A stretch of DNA of 64,000 nucleotides from Chlamydomonas reinhardtii. Lineage: Eukaryota > Chlorophyta > Chlorophyceae > Chlamydomonadales > Chlamydomonadaceae. The translations under genes were made by a program, and so were the position numbers. Location of the stretch: NCBI RefSeq assembly GCF_000002595.2, contig NC_057009.1, positions 5,039,283-5,103,282 on the forward strand, given 5' to 3'. Position 1 is the stretch's first letter. Each line of letters starts with the position of its first letter. Shown one piece after another: positions 56,097-64,000 of the stretch. Under the pieces are notes generated by a model. That model was not told the origin of the DNA. It saw only the letters and a list, made by a program, of their open reading frames with translations, and did no database searches.

Positions 56097-57838
56097 ATGG
56101 CTTACCGGTGCGTGGCATTAGCTTGCAACCCCGCTGAGTTACGAGTCCAGAGCAGCGACCAACTTCTGTTTCCTGTGCTCGCTCCCTTTCCAGCAGTCCT
56201 GCCCCCGCGCGCCCGCCCGGCCAAACACGCGTATGGGAGGACCTGCGCAAGGAGGTGCGGGGTGTGGGCGTGGGTCTCGGTCTCGTTTCGCGGATGCACA
56301 ACATCAGTATCGCTGCCACTGCAGGCACGCCGGCTAGAAGGCGAGCTCGATGTGAAACTCGCGGCTTTCACCAAGCTGTGCTCCAGCTTTGAGGCCAGCT
56401 ACAAGCTAAACACGGCAGATAACTCGCTCGGGGCAGACCAGGTGAGGGGGATACCCATCGGCACACCTGTGCGTATGGCACTCGGTGCGTTGCCCTGTGC
56501 GATGCACCCCTGCTAACAATGAACCCCATACCGTCAATGCCCCCGAATGCCCCAGCAGCTCGCCCAGACGAAAGCTGCAGAAGTCGAGGACCTGCTGCAA
56601 CGGCTGTCGGACATCAACGATGAGATGGCTGCCATCGTAGGCGGCAGCACGGACTCGCGTTCCCACACGCTCGCACGCCACCGTGACATACTGCAGGAGT
56701 TCACGCAGGTGTGTGGAGCAGTATCAATTTGCCCATGAAGAGGGACCGCGCGCCCGGCTGCCCAGGGGTTGTCGCGTGCAGCCCTCCTGCAGGCAGAACC
56801 AGCGGTCCTACACCAGCATCAGCCTCGACCTCGCCACCACCATGTGTTGCGCCGAGCTTCTCCCGCGTCCGACTTCTGCGATGCCCACAAACCATGCGAC
56901 GCTAACACTGGTGGTTATCGTTTCCCTGTGTGTCTGCTTTGGTGCCCGGGTCCATTCATTTTCGCCCTGCAGGAGTTCCGCAAGGTGAACTCGACGCTGG
57001 GCGCGGCGCTGGACCGCGTCAAGCTGTTGGCGGGCGCCTCGGACAGCCCGCACCTCAGCGTGAACGTGAGGCCGTGGCGCACGGGGGTGATCCGGGGCTT
57101 GAGTTGGCCTCAGCTGGCGCTGCAGGGACTGCCGGCGGGCGGGATACTGAACCGGCGGGTGGGGCACGGAGCATGAGGCTGTTGCGACGCTGCTAATGGG
57201 CGTCGCGACGTATGCCTCAGATTGGGCAACGCATGCAAGTTGGTCTTGAAGCTGCGTCTCAATCTTCCTGCTGCTTGCGTGGTTGGGGTCTGCGCAGGTC
57301 CAGAACTCGTCGGGGGCGCTGCTGCGGGAACGCGGCGCCATCCAGAACTCGGCCAACATGGTGAGCACCTGACGCGACCAGGCTGAAACTGGCTAGAGGC
57401 GGGCCGCACTCCTGCTCCGCTGCTGTGGGCTGGGGCACCACCCATCGGGTGCTGCGGTCGGGCTCGAGTGCCTGACCGCAGTAGCTTCCTGGCGCTTACC
57501 AGGTGCTGACCACACGGTGCGGCCGTGACGACTGCACCTGCGACTAAACAGCGCAACTAACCGGTGCCGGTGCGCCTGGCATCGTGCGCCCTGTGCCGCT
57601 CCACACGCAGGTGGACGACATCCTGTCCCAGGCCGCCAACGTGAGCGGCAACCTGCTGGGGCAGCGGCGCGTGTTCGAGGGCGCGCTAGACAAGCTGGTG
57701 CAGGTGGGGTCGCGCTTCCCCGTGGTGAACGGGCTGCTCAACGCCATTCGGCGGAAGAAGTCCAAGGACACGCTGGTGCTGGCGGGCGTCATCGCCGCCT
57801 GCGTGCTGTTCACCATCCTCTACGTCATGGCAAAGTAG
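56097..57838 (+). CDS. GOS1: Golgi Qb-SNARE GOS1/GOSR1 (GS28)
   Basis: Seven exons: 56097-56107, 56194-56254, 56325-56441, 56556-56708, 56973-57065, 57298-57360 and 57611-57838, 241 residues. The N-terminus VWEDLRKEARRLEGELDVKL begins the family's three-helix regulatory region. The SNARE helix (about 140-215) carries the central-layer glutamine in NLLGQRRVFEGAL (Gln184), then RFPVVNGLLNAIRRKKSKD and a C-terminal membrane anchor (TLVLAGVIAACVLFTILYVM). This is the GOS28 pattern, with conserved FPxVNxL and basic residues before the anchor. It acts as a Qb-SNARE in transport within and into the Golgi. The 11-base first exon (ATGGCTTACCG) was chosen because it alone supplies an ATG in the right phase; an upstream start cannot be excluded. 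Confidence 0.92.
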
Positions 57839-59552
57839 AAGTCTGTGTCGCAAGCAGTGCACTGTTAGCGTATAGTCATAGGGGTGTGGGGGTTAAGTTC
57901 AAGGGCATGGGGCATGGGTAGTGGTGGACTTATGGCGGCGTGTGGGAGGTCGGGGTGGCCGCCGCGGGCGTGCAAGGTGCGGCAGCCGAGCGACGTGCCA
58001 CAACGAGCGGGCAGGGACAGGAGATGTGCAGTGGTTAGGCGTATGAGTGACGGTGTGACGAAGTGAGGACGCAGGCGGTGTGAACTGCAGTGCGCACAGT
58101 GATGGGAAACGGGCAGGTTTAGGCGCATCGTCTTTCGGGCTAAGCAAGATGTCAACCGTAGACGACGATGCAATTGGGGCATGCGCCTAGGGAACCCCCA
58201 GTAGTGGACGCGCACTACCGCATAGTGGATTAAAAGGTTGACGAGGGTTTCCATGGACGAGTACAGTTACATGGACTAGTAGGGGTTGTATTGGGGCCCG
58301 GTACTGCTGACCAGGGCCGCAGATTAGCGCCGCTGTTAGGCGGATGTTGGCGATGCGGTGTGTCCGGCGTGAGTGACTGGCCACACAAGACGTGTGTGCA
58401 GCACTGGATTCGTGGACTTGCGGGTGGGATGGCACTGTCACCGTATGCCACTCGACCAGTCGACAGACACCCAGCGCCTGTGGCCAAGCGAATCGTGGCA
58501 GCGCGCGGGCCTCAGCCATAGGTGCTGCACCAGGGAGCAATCTGGTACCTGCGCCCCTCCCCAGCTATTGGATTACTCGCTCAGAGCCCAGACCCCAGAA
58601 TCTAACATTTGACAAAGTTGGCTCACGTGCAGCTCATCCGGCGTCCGCTTCACTGTACAAAGTGTTCCGGCCGCATCAGCACGGTTACAGCCCGACCTAG
58701 GCCGCATGCACGCCCCCGTTCTGCTCGGTCTGACAGGACTGGATGCAGATTAATTTGCCGTGAATGCTGAGGTGCATGAAGAAAGGGAGGCAGCATGGCA
58801 TCCACTTAGTTACCTCTGTGACCGTTTCTCCGAACTCCAATGCCGGTGGTGTCCTGTCGGCACCACCCCTCCGTCCACATACCATGTTATGTCCTCCCAA
58901 ACCACGCATGTCACCCCCAACAAACAACTTTACCATCCCCGTAAGTCAGGTAACGCCAGGTTCCCTAGCACTAGCGCCTCAACACGGCAATGCCTTGGTG
59001 CAGCCTGGTGCAGCTCACACTGCATGAAGCCCGAATGTCGAATTTAGGTATCCGAAAACAATAGGATACTATTGAATGGCCGCCATGCGACGCAAGAGCA
59101 AGCAAAAAGCTGACACGTGCCAGAGGCAGCGCGCCTCCGTCCAAGGCTACACACGAGTGGGATATGGATTGAATGCCACTGCCCGGCATGGCTGTGCCAA
59201 TGCATTTGACCGGGAAACTAATGCCCGCCGTCACGCTCACAGCCGCCTCCCGCACACACGCCGTCCCACGGTCACATCCTTTCCTACTACCACAGTGAGC
59301 TCCACAATATCACCGGCCAAGTCGACAACTGGACATTTGCATGTTCCTTTGCTGTCGCCGCCCCACCCCAGTTGCGCGTCACCCACCTGCTCAGTGCCTG
59401 CCTGCCTGAAACCTATTCAAGCCGTGCTAAGACTACGCCCCCCGGTGCTCGGCCGCTTTGACCGTCCCTCAGTATCAGCCACCACCACCAGCGCCCCATC
59501 GCGCCCTCAGCACCCCACCGCGCAGTCAGCGAGCCCCAACCGCAGTCGCCTC
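57839..59552. other. 1.7-kb convergent intergenic region
   Basis: This region lies between the stops of GOS1 (+) and pyruvate kinase (-). Open frames are short and show no recognisable domains. Minus-strand TGTAA motifs occur near 58265 and 58684, both far from the kinase stop. I cannot identify anything else here. Confidence 0.5.
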
Positions 59553-62500
59553 TTACTGCCGCCCGCCGTTGCTGCCCCTGGCCGCCGCCAGGCCAGCCGG
59601 CGACAGCACGCCCACGCCCATGCCGCCCAGGGTGAAGCTATTGCCGGTGGTGATGATGGCGGGCGGCATGGGGCCGAACTTGTTGCCGATGGGGTTGTTG
59701 TGCACGCGCGGCGAGTCGTAGCCGGACGAGCCCTGCACGGCCATGGGGCTGCTGCCAAACACGCTGTGCGACATGACCGTGTCGTCGCGCTTGATGCCTG
59801 GTGTGAACGAGGCCGAGCGCAGGAAACAGAAATGGCAGAGAGCGTTAGCACACAAACAATTTCGAGGCATACGCTGTTGTAGCGTCTCCCCCAAACGCGC
59901 CCCAAGCGTTCCAGCCCCGCCACAACGCGGTTCCTCTCAAGCCCTTTCCTCGCCCGCCTTCGCCGCCTTCAGCCCCCGGCCTACCCGCGCCCATGTCGTC
60001 CACGGAGATGATCTTGACGCAGAAGTCGTCGTGGATGCGCTGCACGCACACCACGTGGTCGTGCGGCTTGACCAGCTTGACGCGGCCCGCCATGGCCACC
60101 GCCTCCTGCAGCAGCTGGTCGCCGCTGGGCGAGGGCGCGGCCAGCACCGGCAGCAGCGCGCGACTGATGAGGCACTGGCGCGCGCTGGACCTGCGCGGGG
60201 GGCGAGGAGGCGCGCACGGAAGGAAGGTGTGAGCATCACACGGGGACAGACTGAAGCGCCACGCTAATAAAGCGCCACGCTCCTGCGCTGCGTGCGTGCC
60301 TGGCGAGCTGCTCAGCACTCGTCCCACCGCTGACCGTCCGGTACAGACGGTGGCGCCTCCACACCATTCCACACCCTTCCACACCACGCTACACGCCCCA
60401 GCAGCCCAGCAGCCACCCTCCCGCCACCAGCGCCGGCCACCCACCCACCTGCCCTCCAGCTTCCACTTGAGCTGGTCAGACACCAGGTGCGGCACCACCA
60501 GCGTCAGGATGGGCATGGGCGGCCGGTACTTGGCCACCAGCTGCGCCGTCTTGCCGGTGTGCGTGTACACCACAATCAGGCTGGCGCCCACGCGGTCGGC
60601 GGCGCGCACGGCGGAGGAGGCGATGGACTCCAGCTTGGAGATGTAGGGCGCGCGCTGGTAGGCGCTGGTAGCGGCGGCGCTGCGGCCCAGGCCCAGGCCC
60701 GCCAGGGAGCCGGCGGAGGCCACCTGCAGGGATGCCGAAGGGGGGGGACTTACATTCATGCTTGAGAAGATGCGGAGTTGGGGGCGGGGTAGGGCAGCAG
60801 GGCGTCAGCGTCGGCTGCACGAAGCCTAGGGCCTAGTGCGGTTGCGGAGTGTGGCGCCAAGAGTCTGTGTCGGGGTGTCAGTGCCTCCGGCGCCAGCATG
60901 CGGTAGCAGGCAAGGCCGCGTTCACTGCGCAGCGCTGCAGAGCAACCGCACGTGGGGCGGGCCGCCCATCCGCCCGCGCGGCGCCCACCTGCGAGAAGCG
61001 CGCCATGGTCTTGGCGGCCACGCCCAGGCTGGGCAGCGGGTGGTGCGCGCCCGCGCTGGTGACGCTGTTCCAGCTGTCGTCGCGGCGCACGCCGGCCAGC
61101 GGGCCGCGAGCTTGGTGGAGCGGCGGGGCGGCCGCCTTGTTGCCGTTGGCGGGCGCCGGTCCCTCGGTGTCGGTGGCGCCGCCGGGCGTGGCGTTTTCTT
61201 CCTCGCTCTCGCCGGGCACGGTGTTGCCGTCCGCGCCGGTCATCTCGCCCACGTCAATGGCCACCTGTGTGCAGGGGCGTGGGGGCGCAATGAGCACGGT
61301 GTACCCGGCTGGACCCGTCCCGTCCCTCGCGCATCCCGCCATCCCACCTGTCCCCACCACCTGCAACGCACAGCCCCCGCGCCATCCTGTGCCACTCCGT
61401 TGTCAAGCATAGGCCACGCTCTCCTCCTCGCTCTATTGCATTAAGTCTGGCTTAATTCGTGCTGGTATCTACAACCCCCGCCTCGCTCCCGCAGCTTCCC
61501 TAGCCCCCACCTCCATGAGGTGCTCGTAGTGGTAGTGGTGGTCAAACACCTTCTCCGCGGCGCGGCTGATGTTGCAGATGGTGGTCACGGTGGACACCGG
61601 GTAGCGCCCGCGCAGCGTCTCCGCGCCCAGCAGGATGCCGTCGACGCCGTCCAGCACGGCGTTGGCCACGTCCGTGGCCTCGGCGCGCGTGGGGCGCGGC
61701 GTGTTGATCATGGTGTCCACCACGCGCGTCAGCAGCACGGGCTTGCCCACCAGGTTGCAGGCCTGGGGCGGGGGTGGGGGAGGTGGTGGCGGCGGCGCCC
61801 GGGGTTAAGACAACGCGTGGGGCAATTTGCTGTGTTCGTGGGCGCCTGCCGGCGATCGCCCGGGCCATACCCGGGCTCTCACCACCCCGCGCCCCGTAGC
61901 CTCCGAATGCCGCCACGCCCTCTTCGCATGCCCGCTCCCCACCCTGCAGGCTGACTGCTGCTGCTAGCTGGCCAGCCAACCGCCCGGCGTCACGCACCTG
62001 CACCAGGGTCTTCTGCACCAGCGCCATCTTCTCGGGCACGCAGTCCAGGCCCAGGTTGCCGCGGCTGATGATGATGCCGTCCGCCTCGTTCAGGATGCCC
62101 TGCAGGCGCATGGCCGGAGCGCACCGCGGACACAAACTTGCTTCAGGCCCCGACCATGTTACACCATGCCCCCCTGACGCGTGCCTGCGCTCAGCTACCG
62201 TGTCGCCGGGCCCCACCCGCCGCATTGGGGTCTCCGCCGTTCGCCTTCCCGGACACTAGCCAGCCAGGTTCCCGGGTGCCTCACTGCGCTTGACGCACTC
62301 CACTGCAACAACTTGGATCGTGTGTTCTATCGCCCCGCGCACCTGGAAGTTGAGCAGCGACTGGCGGCTCTCCAGCTTGGCCAGGATCTTGGTGTTGGAC
62401 ATGCCGATGGAGTCCAGGAAGCTGCAAGGAGGTGAGTAAGCAAGCAAACGATGGCCAGTCAGCGAGTGATAGAGGGGCAGGGGCGGGCGTTAGCATGGTT

Positions 62501-64000
62501 GGGCATAGCCACTTCAGTGTGCAGGCAAAGAGGTGTAGGCATCACGGCCGCCTGCTGCATGGTGACCCAGCCCTCCCCCACGCACGCACCGGCGCGCCTC
62601 TCGCACGTCCTCCGCCGCGCGGGTGTACGACAGCGACAGGAAGTCGATCTGCGGCAGCAGTGGCGAAAACGTGCATGGGCACATGGTGTGTGAGTCAGCA
62701 ACGATCGCCACCGTCACATGGGCAAATCCTCCGCCAGGAGTCACGGTCCTCAAGGGCGGGCCACCCCGCCCCACCCCTTCTCGCCACGCCCCGCATGCCG
62801 CCCACCTCGAAGTCCTGCGCCAGGATGTGCAGGCACTCCTTGTCGTAGTCGGACAGCAGCGGCAGGTCGTTCTGCACGTTGGCCAGCCCCTCCACGGAGC
62901 GCTCCGCGTGGAACACCGTCAGCAGGCCGTCCAGCACCGCGTCGTTCTTGGCGATGCAGTACACGTCGTCGCCTGGGCGGGACAAGTCAGGGGCAGGGGC
63001 AGAGGCAGGGGGCAGGGGAAGGTAAGAGGCAGCGGCGGGGAAGGGCAGGGGGGGATGGCGAGGTGAGTGGGCCGAGGACCGCACCGCATAGCCCCATATC
63101 CGCAGCAGGGAAGAGTGTTACCAACTGCATCGCAGCCCTTGTCCCCCCTTGCCTGCTGCTGCCTGCCGCTCCCACTACCGCCGCCGTGCCGCTACAGCTG
63201 TAACGCCACCAGCAGCCCCCGGCCGGCTCTCCTAGTTCCTCCCCGCCTGCCACCCCACCCAGCCAGGCCTCCGTCTTCCAACACTTCGCTTCGTAACCCC
63301 TTGGTTTGGCTAAGTTTGGGCTGACAGTGGGCTGACAGGTCCCTCCCTCCACCCCCCCCTCCCTCCCTCCCTCCCTCCCTCCCTCCCTCCCTCCCTCCCT
63401 CCCTCTCCCTCCCTCCCTCCCTCCCTCTCCCTCCCTGCCCGCCCCTGCTGCGCCCACGCACCCTGCACGTCCATGACCTCCAGGTACAGCGAGGCGCTGT
63501 CTGCGCCGCACACCAGGTAGCGGCCGATGTAGATGGTGTCGCCCTTGACCGCCATCTCCGTGAACTTGCTGTAAGTGATGGGCAGCACGTTGCTGCTGGC
63601 GTCCACGTCCGTGCGCGTGGTGATGATCACCTGGGGGGTGCGCAGGCGGGTGGGCAGGTGAGCGGGCGCGTGGGTGAGCAGGTGGAGGCAGGTGGATAGG
63701 CGGGCGGAGCATCGAAGGCCGCGGGATGGAGGTAGGTCCACCGCATGCGGGCGTTACACTGCTGCTCCCCACCCGTCGCAGCCATCCTAGGTCTCGATTG
63801 ACATGGGTTTGATAAACACTACTGGCAAAGCGTGGGCTCCAGCTTCATCCCGCTTCGGCCCCCAAGACTCCAGCTCCAGCGTGTGTCCACCTGGCCCCCG
63901 GACTCGCCACCCAGCCGGCCTACATGCGGGCTGCACACGCACGTGCCCGGCCACCCCACCCCCACCCCCTCCGGCCCTCGCGCGCCCACCTGCTGTCCAG
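59553..64000 (-). CDS. Pyruvate kinase, plant RGN-type subclass (5' end beyond window)
   Basis: Eleven exons are visible: 64000-63990 (partial), 63630-63462, 62972-62806, 62648-62590, 62421-62343, 62099-61998, 61762-61511, 61264-60989, 60723-60449, 60190-59985 and 59797-59553. Conserved blocks in order are FTEMAVKGDTIYIGRYL (B domain side), DLPLLSDYDKECL, IDFLSLSYTRAAEDV, NTKILAKLESRQSLLNF, ADGIIISRGNLGLD, KPVLLTRVVDTMINTPRPTR, AEATDVANAVLDGVDGILLG and AETLRGRYPV, then the C domain (SKLESIASSAVRAA, KTAQLVAKYRPPMPILT, LKWKLEGR). Pyruvate kinase makes pyruvate and ATP from phosphoenolpyruvate and ADP. RGN in place of the usual RGD, and the LKW…R C domain, are features of one land-plant cytosolic subclass. 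An extra exon of about 92 residues (61264-60989) and a Gly/Ser/Pro-rich tail of about 80 residues look lineage-specific. The N-terminal catalytic part is outside the window. Confidence 0.93.
63341..63436. repeat. (CCCT)n microsatellite in pyruvate kinase intron
   Basis: About 20 CCCT/CCTC units with two interruptions lie in intron 62973-63461. They read as (AGGG)n in the transcript. Confidence 0.9.

Noticed and set aside
61998-62099. Broken pyruvate kinase because of RGN
   Set aside because: All other motifs and splice sites are intact, and the same residue is found in a known plant subclass.

Overview
The window reads as nuclear DNA of a volvocalean green alga close to Chlamydomonas. It is GC-rich. 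Genes are dense and cut into many short exons by GT-AG introns of about 80 to 1,100 bases. Proteins carry long Ala, Gly, Gln and Pro runs, introns hold (TG)n tracts, and TGTAA motifs lie a few hundred bases past several stop codons. Some genes also fit a green alga: the Ycf3-interacting photosystem I assembly factor Y3IP1, the gamete nuclear-fusion protein GEX1, and a plant-type pyruvate kinase. I built the exon models by hand from splice sites and checked them by adding exon lengths and phases. In nearly every gene the phases close exactly.

Left part (1-36.2 kb): five genes in a row on the minus strand. From left to right they are a leucine-rich-repeat protein running off the left edge (1-3665), a non-canonical poly(A)/uridylyl transferase (4220-10289), a TIR-like plus leucine-rich-repeat protein (11346-17132), an OSCA/CSC1/TMEM63-like membrane channel (18861 to about 25498), and a large CPL1-like RNA polymerase II C-terminal-domain phosphatase (26292-36247). 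The spacers between them contain nothing I could identify.

Right part (36.2-64 kb): nine genes on strictly alternating strands, so that short divergent promoters alternate with convergent 3' ends. They are RBMX2/Ist3 (+), GEX1 (-), Y3IP1 (+), a CWC25-like splicing factor (-), a 114-residue unknown protein (-), the histone chaperone NASP (+), proteasome subunit beta7/PBG1 (-), the Golgi SNARE GOS1 (+), and pyruvate kinase running off the right edge (-). The only break in the alternation is the pair of minus-strand genes CWC25 and the unknown.

Functional themes: several products act on RNA polymerase II transcripts or RNA ends (CPL phosphatase, RBMX2, CWC25, nucleotidyltransferase), and CPL and RBMX2 share a 400-base divergent promoter. 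The most unusual item is the TIR-like/LRR gene. Its N-terminal domain keeps a W-C-L-x-E motif like that holding the catalytic glutamate of plant TIR NADases, it is joined to LRR-like repeats without a nucleotide-binding domain, and the core of the domain is bridged by a predicted 7-nucleotide exon. I saw no tRNA or rRNA genes, CRISPR arrays or intact mobile elements.
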